Source: Amorphochlora amoebiformis | Taxonomy: Eukaryota; Cercozoa; Chlorarachniophyceae | NCBI GenBank assembly: GCA_054601695.1 | Contig: BAAHQB010000007.1 | Location: forward strand, 1,054,001-1,118,000 | Length of the DNA: 64,000 bases | Reading direction: 5' to 3' | The notes under the pieces: model-generated | Told to the model about the DNA's origin: nothing | Seen by the model: only the letters and a program-made list of their open reading frames with translations | Database searches by the model: none | Position numbers and translations under genes: made by a program | Shown: piece after piece, positions 1 to 40,762 of the stretch | Position numbering within the stretch: position 1 is the first letter of the stretch | Layout: each line of letters opens with the position of its first letter

Positions 1-61
1 TACCTAATATTCGCGTGTATAACAGTATTATGTAAAGCTGTCATATTACATTAGTTTGTAG

Positions 62-12828
<12,767 letters not shown>

Positions 12829-12909
12829 TGAGTAAATTACTTTTCTTGATTTACATTAAAACTCAAAGAATTACCATATATACTAAGTTAGATATATGTT
12901 TTCTATGTG

Positions 12910-12972
<63 letters not shown>

Positions 12973-12973
12973 A

Positions 12974-13054
<81 letters not shown>

Positions 13055-13087
13055 ATGCATATATATGTGTATAATATATGTATATAT

Positions 13088-13162
<75 letters not shown>

Positions 13163-13648
13163 ACATAAGTAGACCATCCGACAATTGCATCATGTGATGA
13201 GTGGACTAAAATTAGCACGGATTAAGCAACCCGTTTACACAGATTGAGAAGTTTGTAATAGTCACGAATCACATCTTGCACTTGACGCCTCGAATTTGAA
13301 AAGGTTCACACACCCCCCGATCATTGGTATACACCAACCAAAACTGAATTGATTATCGATCACTCTGACCACAGAGAGCGAAGACATTGAGTCCTTGGAC
13401 AACCTTGATAAGTTAAGTAGGATCTAAGTAATCCTTAAACAACTCATTGAACAAAAGGGCACTCACGTGCACCATATATTGGTATCACAATCATTAGTAT
13501 ATCGATGACCTGTATCACGGTATGACCGAGTACATACTAGCGCATTATGCGCCAAGTTTACACATTACTAGTACTAGACTACGAGATTAATTTATACGTA
13601 TACGTATGTATACGAATAATACAATATATATATATATACATATACATA

Positions 13649-13679
<31 letters not shown>

Positions 13680-14743
13680 TTTATATAAGTATGTAGTATA
13701 CGTACGTATTGCGGCTGTGAGTAGGTACGTAAGATGTACGTATAGTACTCTGTACGTATCATGCGGTGTGCGAATACGTATGTAGATGTACGCAAAGTAC
13801 TACATATACGCTAGATACGTATCTCACTGCGTCATACGTATATCTATAATCTGTATATACAGTATTATACACTAGATGCATTTCCTCTTGAGATGTGAGA
13901 TACACAGATCTAGACATAAATTTTTTGTGTGTCTATGCAGGTCATTGCAGGATCTAGACAAAAGACTAGCACAAGCTACTTGAAGCTAGTAGGCCTAGTC
14001 TAAACTCTGGCCAGACTATAGAGACTCTCTTAGCTCTAGCTAGTCTAGACTATACTAGCTAGCTGAGACTAGCTCTAGTAGACACCGTAGTCTAGGTAGT
14101 GACCGACGCTGACCGTACCCTAGGTCTAGTAGGTCTAGTACTGTAGTAGCTGCTAGCTAGAGTAGATACTCTAGGTACTAGTCTGTTATTCTAGTTAATG
14201 TGTAGAAGCTAGTACAGGTATGCGTAGCATTGTGTACGCGTTAACTTAACGAGAGTCTCTTGAGTCTAGGCCTAGAGGTACTAGACTAGAGGTACTACTA
14301 GTACTAGAGGTAGTATCTCTAGTATCTCGAGTATCTAGAGCATCGGAGCTTCCTGTGATGTGCGTAATCTAGGTACTACTAGTACTACTACTACTGCTAT
14401 AGTAAACACAAACTTAGAGACGCCAGTAAGCTAGGTAAGTACATCCTAGACTTCGTGGCATTATTATAGAAATAAGATATCGATAGATACGATTTACGAA
14501 CACGCTCTGTAAAGTTTAAAATATTTGTCATACAAGGGACGGAATACAGCAGAGTGGGCGTAGCACTACCGTTCGCTCATCCCTCCAGACCACTATTCGT
14601 GAATGCGATTGCGGTAGACTACCCTCAAATTCTCTTATGAATCATAGGGAAGAATATGTTAAGAACTGTTGTTACGGCCATTTTTTCGACTCTGAAGAAA
14701 CGACCCAGAGTCAAGAGAGTATATAGTGAAGTTCGATACTGAT
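12829..14743. other. Intergenic region between two convergent genes
   Basis: TA arrays lie at 12913-13160, with unique sequence without recognisable coding content at 13161-13570. A TACGTA-rich patch spans about 13590-13860 and a CTAG-rich patch about 13955-14400. Unique sequence at 14400-14743 leads to the end of the minus-strand gene. Confidence 0.7.
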
Positions 14744-14882
14744 TTAAGTAGACACCTCTTCAAGTCGGTTGATTTGGTCCCTCAAACTTTTCGCGAGCGC
14801 TGAAAATGTTATATTGGTTTTAGTTACATAGCACCTTCTCTCATACAAACCTGTATACACACATATACATATATATACATAC

Positions 14883-14915
<33 letters not shown>

Positions 14916-14918
14916 ATG

Positions 14919-14954
<36 letters not shown>

Positions 14955-15000
14955 AATATATACAAATATAATATATAATACATACACATACACATATAAA

Positions 15001-15032
<32 letters not shown>

Positions 15033-15161
15033 ATTTAAGTCATTTCTAAGCATACATTCAATGACATGAAACGTTTAAATTCTGGTTTGTGAATCCGCAT
15101 GTGCATTTATTTTCCACATATACACTCTATGCGACATGATTATAGATATGCATGCACAATA

Positions 15162-15247
<86 letters not shown>

Positions 15248-15310
15248 TCTAACATTGTGAATCTGTGGATATGGTATTCCACATACACACTCTATGCGAC
15301 ATATTTATAA

Positions 15311-15393
<83 letters not shown>

Positions 15394-15523
15394 ATGCATA
15401 CACGCCAGTATACCGTATTTCCCGCATTTCTCGGCAGCTTCCAGGTTAAGGTATAGCTCCTCCATATTAATCAGATTGTCCTCTTTCATCTAAGGATTAC
15501 AGAAAGTCTTTTGAGGCCATTAG

Positions 15524-15574
<51 letters not shown>

Positions 15575-15782
15575 TATATACATATTAATATTCAATCTTC
15601 GTGAAATAAATCCTCATGGATTCGATTTCTACCATATTCAAGGCCTGAGGAGGATTAGGGGGAGTATCTTGGCCCCAGTCGTTGGTCCAGTCATTTCCAG
15701 TTTTCTTCATCCCTTGCCTAGGCGAGTTCAGCTGAAAGTTTTTCATTCTTAGGTTGAAAGTATTCGATAACAGTGAGATACT

Positions 15783-15843
<61 letters not shown>

Positions 15844-16445
15844 TATTCACAGAGGAGAAATATTCTAATTGAGTTTACCTCACGGTGCATAGCTTCGAGC
15901 TGGCTCTCGTAGTGACGCTGCATCTCCGCTTTCTAAACCATGGAAACACCCAATACCAGCCAACAGAGAATGGACAAGTATCATCATTAGGACATCCCAT
16001 CTTCCAGTTCATCCCCCGCGCACTCCTTTCTCCCTAATACTCCCTACAAGCTAATATAATTAGATGGGTTCTGACAAGTCAGCGGCGGTGGTTGGATCGG
16101 AGGACAGACAGTGAGAGTGAGAAAGCATTTTCCGAATAACATCACCAAAATAGGTCGTCTGGTATGATAAAACTCTTTCCCTAACTCTGCTCCAATTCCC
16201 ACACTCTCCCTCCAGCTACCTCCTCATTGTAGAGTTCCATGTAGTCCTTGAAGATCTGGGCCTCCCTCTCGATACGGGCGTTGGCCTGCTGCTCGACAAA
16301 CTCAAGCTCTTCTTTGCGCTTGCTTTCAGCCCTAATGTTGTGTTGATGGTTAGTGGATCATTTGTGGTCGGCATGACTGTTATTTCCCGGTTAGAGGTTT
16401 TGTGTTGGTGGATCGTGGTTTTCTATCGCGTTTTATGTATGTACA

Positions 16446-16511
<66 letters not shown>

Positions 16512-16629
16512 TCCGAAGAACAAATGAAGATCTTACTCTTCCTTCTGGTACTTGATGACATTATCAATACGCTTTTCTGTCCTCTCATTCATTTCCTACA
16601 CATCGTAAATATATATATGTATATATATG

Positions 16630-16691
<62 letters not shown>

Positions 16692-16750
16692 CGTGGTTAC
16701 TCATACATTATAAATATACATTGAGATTACAACACTCACACTAACACCCA

Positions 16751-16827
<77 letters not shown>

Positions 16828-16911
16828 CATACATATACATACATATACATACATATATATATATATATAATATACATACATATATATATATATATATGTA
16901 CATATATATAC

Positions 16912-16965
<54 letters not shown>

Positions 16966-16981
16966 AGATATATTATGTATG

Positions 16982-17026
<45 letters not shown>

Positions 17027-17315
17027 GGTTGGGTTTGCAATACATCCATCTCCTTCTGGTGTGCCTTCTTAAGGTCCTTCAGGGTCTTACGAGCCTGTGA
17101 TTGACACGAGTCATCAGTATTGCGATGAGAGTACGATGAGAGTACGACAGAAGAGGGGAAGAGGAGGGAGGATATATATATATATATACGAAGTTTTGTA
17201 CCTCGACCATAGCGCTGTTAACTGCCTCGTTCAAGGCCTGTTCCTTCTCCTGATTGGATGTATGTTACATACATAAACATAACATATATATATATATATA
17301 TGTATTTATAAATAT

Positions 17316-17390
<75 letters not shown>

Positions 17391-17392
17391 TG

Positions 17393-17426
<34 letters not shown>

Positions 17427-18197
17427 ATATATTATATATATATTATATCAGTGGTTTGGTACGTATCTCCAAGGTTTCATATAATCTTATAGATGTAATA
17501 ATATCGCTCTCACTCTTTTCAGCTGCTCGATCTCCTGCTGTGCCATCTTGAGCCCTTCAATGGCTCTCTTGTCCTGCGAGAATTTGTTGATAGGTAAAAA
17601 ATGAGAACGCGTGTAATGGCTGCCGAAGTATGTACACCAGGTTTCCGACGTGCTTGTATGTGTAAAGGGGCATGTGAATGTTGTATGAACAGAAGAGTGG
17701 ATTTCGGGCGCTGACCTCGGCTGAAACTCCGGAAACAGCTTGGTGGTATTTGGCTTCAAGTTCCTGGAAGACATACAGTCTGATCGTGAGAGTGAGTCCG
17801 AGACTGAGAAATTAGTTAACAAGTGTTCTAGGACTGACATGGAATAAACAACGACTGACGTGGAATAAACAACGGTACGTTCCACCTTGATTTCGTCTTC
17901 GTGCATTTTCTTCATATCCCAGATTGTATTCTCAGCCTGAAGGAGTTTACAGGCAATAATTATGGTTATCTGTAAATTGGAAACATAATGATTGACGCAT
18001 AATGTTGTGTACCTCTTTGCGAGTCTGAGACACGGCATTGTTGAGCTGAGCCTCCATGGATTCAAAGGCGGTTTTTTCGGCCTGTTGGACAGCCTGGGCA
18101 TACTATTTTTGGAGGAAAATCAGCCACAAGACATATGTTGCATTTGTTCCCGGAATATGTGAGCATTTGACGAATTCTTTGAGTGTAATGTGTAAAT

Positions 18198-18288
<91 letters not shown>

Positions 18289-19029
18289 CGTGTGTGTGTG
18301 TGCGTGTGTGTGTGTGTGTGCATTCATATGTAAATACAATCCATGTAGGAAGAAGCAAAAAATAGTTAAAATTCATTTGGTTCTAGGATGAAGTTCAACT
18401 CATAGGGTTTTTATTCAACGTTTTCTGAGGTTTGGCATACCTTAGCCTCCATCTCCCTTAGGGCCTCATCCATCTGGAAAGCGAATCATTTCAGGGTTGG
18501 TCAACTCTTATAACAGCCAACGTTAATTTTCCCAATAAAAATCTATAGATTAATATTTCGGGGGTTACCCTTCGCTCAGCTATGTTGTTAATATCCCTCT
18601 CTTTCTCCGCGATGGCCTAAGATCAAAGGTGCACATAAGACGCAATTTTTGGTAAATACCTTGAGGAGTGATCATCGTACCTTGTCCAGCATCTCTAGGC
18701 CTTTTTTCTCAGCCAATTCGACAGCCTGTTAGCAATACCAAAATGACTGACAGAGCGAAAGAGGAGGTCATGATTGATTTCAAGAGTCAAGTTAACCTGT
18801 CGCTTCTCCTCTTCCAGTATATTTTTAATTTCTTCCAATTCTTCGACGTTTGCCTATGTTGTATGAGAAGCCGGAAGGCAATTAGAATAGCCTCTCGATT
18901 GTTCTCTCCCAATCTGTGCTCACCTTCCTGAAAGTCGCACGCTCAGCCATAGTAGTCTCCCGTGACTCCTACAGAGTTGATACATTATGTTTTCAAACAT
19001 AAATTTGTGAATTAGAACGTATAATATAT

Positions 19030-19118
<89 letters not shown>

Positions 19119-20957
19119 ATATATACATATATATATGTATATATAAATTACATATATATATATAATATATACATATACATATATCTATATGAAGAGAGTA
19201 ATTACTTACCAAGGCTCTCTTCTCAACAAGCTCCATTTGTTCCTTGGCCCTGATTCGGAAAACAGATATAAATTGATAAAATGATTGGGGGTAACCAGGG
19301 AGTTAGAAGTACGATAATATAGGAACAATGACTATTCAAGAGGGTTCGATTTAGCTGTTCGGGTACTATTCTAGCTATTACTCAGATTTGATGGTATCAA
19401 TTTCGCTCTGGAGGGCTTTGAACTGCGTCTGAAGTAGAGCAAAGGGTGGGTAAGCACCACTCGTAACACAACGTTAAATAATGGAATGGTTTTTTTACCA
19501 ATGTCGCCTGCTTTTCCTGCTCCAGTTGCTTAACCTGTTGTGATATGGTTCAGAAGATTTCGTTTTTTGGTTAAGCTATCCATGTATAACCTTCGCTTGA
19601 CTCTGTCGGAGTTTTTCAATGATGTCCTTTTCACCCTAGTGACAAATGGTAAGCGCTGGAATAGATTTAAGTGATTTCGCGCTCACCTGCTTGTTGTTCT
19701 CTTGTTCCCAAACGATCCTAAGAAGAAATTTTACGGGCACACATACAAAAGCACGAAACGATGTTTATCAGAACCCAAATCCGCAGGTGAGGTCCGTTGT
19801 ATAAATGAGGGCTTAAAAGGAAAATTTTAATTACACTTGGGATGTCACTGTGATTTGGTCAGGCTCGCTTACGCGGTAAAAAGAGAGTGTCAAAGACAAT
19901 GGATAGGTACTTGGCGATCTCCTCCTTCGCCTTTGCCTCCATGTCCTCCCTCTACGGATATTTATAAGTACTTGTTAATAGCGTTCTGTAATATTTATTT
20001 CACCTTAGTGACTGCGAGAATGCAGGCACATCAGCAATACATGAGTATGGGACAGGTTTAGATGAGTAAGCGAGGCCAATATAAGTGCAGGAGAGAGGTT
20101 GCACCTGTTCTACCAGTAGTTGTTCTTTGATTTTGAGAGCGTTTCTCAGCTGTAAAAAAAAAAAGAAGTCTTATGCTGCAAACAGACCCGAAAGTCAGCC
20201 ATAAATAAAGTTCCACTACAGTATGTGTACCTCAGCTTCCTTTTCCTTAAACCTCCTCTCAGCACCTAGGCACAAAACAGTAGTAAATGGGAAGATATTT
20301 TAAAAAAAATGTACAACTTCTCTCAGTTCCATCCAAAATCCCTAGGGTAAAACCCGAATATCATGCAGTGGATGGATATTCATTGTGCAACCTCTGAGAG
20401 CTTGACTGGTGGCCAACTCGACGTCTCTCTTTAGCTTGTCGACCTCCGCCTGTTGGCGCGAAACCTGGGGTGCATGTGTATATCAGTGCTCATTCACAGA
20501 AAGGCAGACAGCGGATCCCAAATTCTTGCGTTTTGAAACGTGGTCCTGGAAGCATAATTTCTCCCAGAGACTACATTCTTCTCCTGCTGGATCAAACCGG
20601 CTTACGGAGAAATAAAGCACCCCCCGTAGGCCTTCCCGCGGTGCGCAATTCCTAACCCATATCGATAAGACTCACCTTGAATCCAGCAAAGCCTGCGAAA
20701 CCAAGCGTGGAGGCAAACAAAGCCCTTGCCGCCACTTCCGGGTCAATTCCGCCAGGCATAGCGCTTGTACGTGTAGTTCTGCGCGCCACTTGGCGCTCCG
20801 AGAGCTTCACAGCAGCCGGCGTAACGCCGAGTCCGCGGCCCACGCTCACCCGGGCTGGGGCTGCTATTTGTGCAGGTGTTCGGTAGAATATAATTCCTCC
20901 AACGAGGCATGAGATCGCTGCAATAGCGGCAATGGCTGGACTCGGGTGTCGAGGCAT
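14744..20957 (-). CDS. Long coiled-coil protein with putative organelle-targeting leader
   Basis: Read right to left, 27 exons: 20676-20957, 20392-20464, 20231-20265, 20105-20149, 19911-19951, 19687-19717, 19591-19635, 19499-19534, 19382-19428, 19210-19249, 18924-18968, 18797-18853, 18681-18725, 18569-18616, 18441-18473, 18013-18102, 17886-17936, 17716-17763, 17514-17573, 17202-17249, 17044-17094, 16537-16595, 16220-16331, 15879-15932, 15633-15731, 15414-15489, 14744-14799. All junction phases agree and give 568 residues. The N-terminus has a hydrophobic helix ([17 protein letters not shown]) followed by an Ala/Arg/Thr-rich stretch to about residue 75. From about residue 95 the protein is heptad-like and rich in Glu, Lys, Gln and Ala. 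The C-terminal part carries [15 protein letters not shown] before a last short coil. In architecture it recalls plastid or envelope coiled-coil proteins, but I recognise no family. An in-frame ATG at 21066-21068 would add 37 residues; I chose the inner ATG because the hydrophobic leader follows it at once. Confidence 0.85.
14800..15413. repeat. Last intron of the coiled-coil gene, with a duplicated unique segment
   Basis: A segment of about 50 bp containing TTCCACATA(T/C)ACACTCTATGCGACAT occurs at about 15089-15137 and 15257-15302, with (TA)n between the copies. The rest is TA repeat. Confidence 0.75.
16436..17043. repeat. TA/(GT)n arrays in the coiled-coil gene
   Basis: TA arrays occupy 16449-16505 and 16609-17027. 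They interrupt an otherwise compact stretch of exons. Confidence 0.8.
17270..17450. repeat. TA array in an intron of the coiled-coil gene
   Basis: The intron 17250-17513 is mostly (TA)n. Confidence 0.8.
17830..17876 (+). repeat. 22-23 bp tandem duplication in a short intron
   Basis: GGACTGACATGGAATAAACA and CGACTGACGTGGAATAAACA follow each other directly in the intron between exons 17716-17763 and 17886-17936. Confidence 0.85.
18197..18325. repeat. (CA)n-(TA)n-(TG)n array
   Basis: ACACACACAC, then TATATA, then GTGTGTGCGTGTGTG form an almost self-complementary array inside the intron 18103-18440. Confidence 0.85.
19020..19190. repeat. TA array in the intron 18969-19209
   Basis: (TA)n with TATACATATA variants; no coding content seen. 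Confidence 0.8.
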
Positions 20958-34331
<13,374 letters not shown>

Positions 34332-34538
34332 AATAGAGAATATTTAATCAAATGACAACTTGCGGCACCAAGTGCGCATTATACTTCGTCGGACAAGCGC
34401 CTAGCATGCATCATACTATTCAATATCATCGGATAAATTATACTCAAGAGATATAATGTGACATAGTATTATACTCAGCGATCCCAGCGTAACTTTACCA
34501 CATGCGCTTGTATATCGATAGCGCCATGATTAAAGTCC
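34332..34538. other. Short convergent intergenic spacer
   Basis: About 207 bp of unique sequence separate the stop codons of the hydrolase (+) and the next gene (-). No terminator structure is evident. Confidence 0.6.
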
Positions 34539-34648
34539 TCAGATTAGAGCGCACAATTGGCACTTGGTGCGTTCGTGTTCGGCATTCCTGGTGCCCTGAG
34601 TTGTAAGCAATAATATTTAATAAAAATATGACATAGAATTTATATGTT

Positions 34649-34687
<39 letters not shown>

Positions 34688-34848
34688 GTACAATATTGTA
34701 ACGATACTATGCCTTGAATATCTGAGATACAAGCTCTCATAAGCAATGTTAATATAATATATATGTGTAAATATGTATACATACATGTGATTCATAGCAC
34801 CAACCTGTCGTTTGGAATCGGTTTGCAACTCGCCTTTTCCTATCATTT

Positions 34849-34901
<53 letters not shown>

Positions 34902-34906
34902 TAATA

Positions 34907-34942
<36 letters not shown>

Positions 34943-35009
34943 ATGTAAATAAATATGGAACCATTTTATCACACATGGTAGGCCCTTTTTAGGTATGTAC
35001 CCAGATATA

Positions 35010-35055
<46 letters not shown>

Positions 35056-35073
35056 ATGTAATATTATGTATTA

Positions 35074-35112
<39 letters not shown>

Positions 35113-36302
35113 CATACATATATTTATATATATAATATATATGTAATATTTTTGTACGTTTAGAGTCTTCTCCTAGGACATCCGCTTTGGGAATAGTGTC
35201 GGCAGCATCGTGAGCAGGAATATTTAGTATTTGTGAATTCAAGCTTGACTTTTCAGGATCTAGATCTGCCGCTCCCTGTAGTTAATAATTAGCACAATCA
35301 GTTAATGATAGAATGCTAGGTTATCATCTTCATGTATTTGATAAATAACTGTAACGTAGATTAAATTAACGAGAGAATACCTCGGTGATCTCTGCTTCTT
35401 CCTTGACAGTTTCTTTCTCATCTGTGATGGACGAGACGGCCAGTTGGGGCACTTTTCCAAAATCCTGGACTGCAAGATTCAAGGTTTCAAGAGCCTCCTT
35501 CTTTTCCACCGTGATAAGCTTGGACATGGTTGGATCCTGAGCTGACTTATGGAATTCAATACAAGGTTTAGATGGAGCGTCGGGAGAACGTGCTAGATCG
35601 CTCGTGGCAGCTTTCGTTCTCGGCTTCTCAACCAAAACTGGCTGTGAAGTCACGGTACTCTCCTCGTCAACCGGCGTGAGAGTTTCAATCGTAAGTTGTT
35701 GAGGTGGTACAGCGGTACTCTCCTCGTCAACCGGCGTGAGAGTTTCAATCGTAAGTTTTTGAGGTGGTACAGTGAGTGGAAGAGGGTTGTGGAGTTCATC
35801 CATGCTTGCACCGAGATGCTGCTGAAGGCTTGGCGCCAAATCTCTTTTTTCGGACTTGATGTCGTCGTCGCTGTCCGAGCCAAGGAGTTTCAGGGCGTTG
35901 ACGATTTTGTCAAGCTCTTTACTATCTGGAGACTTGACGATGGGGGGCTTCCGAAGCTGCACCAGGACGTTCACACTTGACTTTATACCTTGTGCCACAG
36001 GCGTAACGACGTTTTGACTACTCGAATTCTCCTTGTCGAAGACATTTGCTGACTCAGTCTTGGTTTTGGATCGGACGGTACGCGGATGAGCGAAAGACGC
36101 ACGGCGCATACGTTTGCGTTTCTTCTTCCTCTTTCGCTGAGCAAAAATTAAACAGTGGACTGAGCTCCTGATTCTGAAGTTGGGTTCGGTTGGATTGGAG
36201 TATATATATATATATATGTGGTCGAAAGGATTTGAGTTCTAATGGATATTCAGGCTATCATATAAAACTTCACTCAGGGCGTACCTGGGCAATGCTTGGC
36301 AT
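34539..36302 (-). CDS. Unrecognised charged protein with a 20-residue tandem duplication
   Basis: Five exons, right to left: 36285-36302 (MPSIAQ), 35381-36136, 35158-35275, 34805-34839, 34539-34595. Phases close and give 327 residues with TGA at 34539-34541. The second exon begins with a basic run (RKRKKKRKR), a possible nuclear-localisation signal. It continues with Ser/Thr/Lys/Glu-rich low-complexity sequence, including [20 protein letters not shown] and two copies of PPQ(K/Q)[14 protein letters not shown]. The last exon reads [18 protein letters not shown]. No domain is recognised; the basic start and acidic body suggest a nuclear scaffold or regulator, which is only an inference. The two last exons are short and less certain than the first three. 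Confidence 0.72.
35653..35772 (-). repeat. 60-bp coding tandem duplication
   Basis: Units 35653-35712 and 35713-35772 differ at about two positions. They encode consecutive copies of a 20-residue segment ([14 protein letters not shown] core), so the duplication is in frame and recent. Confidence 0.95.
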
Positions 36303-38065
<1,763 letters not shown>

Positions 38066-38647
38066 TCAACACTGAAACTCCTGACTCTTCGACTGACGGG
38101 GGACACCGAGGGTAGCAGGCTCCTCCCACTTCGTGCGCTTTCTCCAATCGTCTTGATATTCCCGTGAACGTTTGCGCCGGTCAGGGCTATCAATATCAGA
38201 GCTGCAGCTGCTCTGATCATCGAAGTGTATTGAGCTGGACATCATTTGTTTCACCTGCACACATAAATTGTTAGTCGCACGTTCAATTATATGTTTCAGC
38301 GTGGGTTAACTAACCTCTTGCCCAATGCTACGCTTAAGATTCTCCCTCTTTCTCGCAATTCTCCGATCCATAGCGTTGTCCCGGATTTCAGAACCCTGGG
38401 ATACACACGGGTTTGAACGCGGGGACATGAGATTCAACTCCAATCTGTCACCTGTAGAATCCGGACGATATCCAGGGCTCCCATCGACTCGAAGAAGCTG
38501 ACACTTTCAAGCTGTGGATATGATCGGAAGTATGAGAACGGTCTTAGAGCTGCACGGAAATTCGCAAATTTGCTAGATTCTCACCTCCGAGTCTTTTGCC
38601 GTCAATACCCTCTCGACTATAGTGCGTATGTGAGCTTGTTGCGACAT
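38066..38647 (-). CDS. Small unrecognised four-exon protein
   Basis: Exons, right to left: 38585-38647, 38452-38511, 38315-38395, 38066-38254. All are multiples of three and splice in phase 0, giving 130 residues from ATG at 38645-38647 to TGA at 38066-38068. The sequence starts MSQQAHIRTIVERVL, continues LESVSFFESMGALDIVRILQ and the basic helix MDRRIARKRENLKRSIGQE, and ends in a Ser/Asp then Arg/Lys-rich tail (SSCSSDIDSPDRRKRSREYQ). The charged helical character could suit an RNA- or chromatin-associated accessory protein. No family is recognised. It lies about 690 bp from the divergent GAF gene, so the two may share a promoter region. Confidence 0.75.
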
Positions 38648-39334
38648 ATCCTGTAGGCCAGAAGTGTGTGGTAGCACGGCAAAGCGTGGCACCCGGGTTC
38701 TGGTGATCAGGTGGCCCCACGTAAAACGCGCCAAGCCACCGCTCTTTGCCCTTGTGTGGCGGAACCCTTTGCGTCGTGCAAGGGGTAGAGTGACGTCGGG
38801 GGGTATTGTTTTTGGGATTAGCCCGCTAACAGTCCTACTATTCTGAAATAATTTTAATTAATCGGCAGATTCTAATTTCTCCTGAAAAAAAAATTCGAGA
38901 CAAACCAAGAAGAACGTGTAGTATCCCTTTCCCTTATTCGAGAAGCAGGGCCTTTATTCTATAAGGTATAATTACCGAAATAAAAACGAAAGAAGTACCC
39001 GGTCATCCATGGAGGAATGGAACGAGAAAATATCGGGGGGTACCGGTTTGGAGAAATTAGGGACGCTGTGTTTCATAAGGGAGGCCAAGAACGCGCAACC
39101 CGACCCGATCTCACCCATAACTTGGTACGAACCTCCTCTGAGTCCCCGAATCGGATAGAAATATATATTTGATACTACTATGCAAAAAAAAATCCGGAAA
39201 AATTTCCTTTTTCTACGCCGAATTTCATCCGCAGAAGTCAACCAAAACGTACGGCCTTTGTGCTCGACACATATCGGATGTTGTAATGCTGACTTCTTGC
39301 CTACTCTTCAAGGAAATCAAAATCTGAAAGCCCT
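38648..39334. promoter_or_regulatory. Putative bidirectional promoter region
   Basis: Unique, TA-free DNA between two divergent starts. About 38660-38830 is the GC-richest patch near here. A minus-strand open frame of 89 codons (38972-39241) is present but has no splice or homology support. No core promoter element was identified. Confidence 0.45.
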
Positions 39335-40595
39335 ATGAAGCAAAATTGCACCCGTTCGCTTTATATTCGGGCGTTAGTGCGGGGTTTTAACTCCACCGCT
39401 TTGATGCGGAAAATTCAGGTATTTCCCTCGAGCATCTCTTTTAATTCTTGGTTTCCTATCTCCTTTATTTGTCGAAAACACTAGAGGTTCTTGCCATTGT
39501 ATCCTTCTAGAGTGCCTGCACCAGACCTGGCCCCAAATCCCAAATCTGAAGACTTATTTTGACCTTCGTGCAGATCCCAACCGTGATTGTAGAGGTACCT
39601 GCGTCTATCGTCAAGTTGGACGGTAGGAGCATCATCTTAAAAAACGCATCAAGGTCGTGATCTGATCCACGTTGACGTGTCTCAGGTTACGTTGCTGCCG
39701 GACAAGTTTTTTGGTTCTCCGATAAGTGGAACGTCTCGAGGTGGATATAACAATTTGGAATATTTCCCCTCGTCTGACCCATCTCTTTCAGGTGTTTGAT
39801 GTGCTTCAAGAAGGCTACTGAAGTCGAGATGATGCTTTGTGACAGTGGGAAGCGCATTACAAAAGACATTGAGCAGGTGCCAACACTCCAGTGACGCTAA
39901 ATTCGACGTTGATTCCTAGACTACCAACCCCCAGGTCTTTATCGCCCCAAGCCACGTCGTAAGAACGATAAGTAAATTCTCACCGGAAAACAAGCCCAAT
40001 AAAAGAATGAGGGTTGAGGAGAGCGATGAGCAGAGTGAGGGTTCAGAGCAGGACCCCTTCGTAGGTATCCCTGAGCTCAACTTCAATGTTGGGACTGTAC
40101 AGAGGAAGGACAGTCCAAGCGAGTAAGTACCTTTCCTGTAGGATGTCACACTGGGTTACACCATGTTCTTATATCATGCTACGATTGCAGTTTCAAGCGA
40201 ATATCCAGTGTGCTGCGGAGCATCTCAGAGATGAGCACCACCTCGTTGGCGGCTTTGATGAAGGTATTCGTCCATAGCATTTGATTCTATTTACCTGACC
40301 AGGATTTCTCAATAGGAAAATAGGACATTACTTGGTAGCATGAAGTCGGCACTCGCAGCACTTGAGGTAATCTGGGCAACATCCGAGTTTGTTGAACACC
40401 ACTCAGTATTCCGTCACAAATTTAGATTGCAAATGCACTCAACATCGAAGGATTTGGAGAGGATGACCAGGCAGGCCAAAATGTAGAGCATAACGGAGAC
40501 GCCAAGCTAACAATTCCTAAAGTGGCAAAAAGGTAGTACTTTATTGCTTCTTGTTATTCAATATATATATATATATATATATATAATATTTAATA

Positions 40596-40628
<33 letters not shown>

Positions 40629-40671
40629 TATGGAAGAACATGCGGGTGGAAAGAAATATGCATTAAAGAAC

Positions 40672-40762
<91 letters not shown>

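Noticed and set aside
15585-15632. Stop codon of the coiled-coil gene at 15585-15587
   Set aside because: A donor (ATG|GTAGAA) at 15632 allows two further in-phase exons (15414-15489 and 14744-14799) with clear coding character, so the reading to 15585 is probably intron.
34690-34740. Alternative last exon (IFKA-stop) of the minus-strand gene at 34539-36302
   Set aside because: It is in phase but very short; the exon at 34539-34595 is longer and more protein-like. It cannot be fully excluded.
38972-39241. 89-codon minus-strand open frame in the divergent promoter region
   Set aside because: It has no recognisable motif or splice support and sits between two confident gene starts; kept only as a note.
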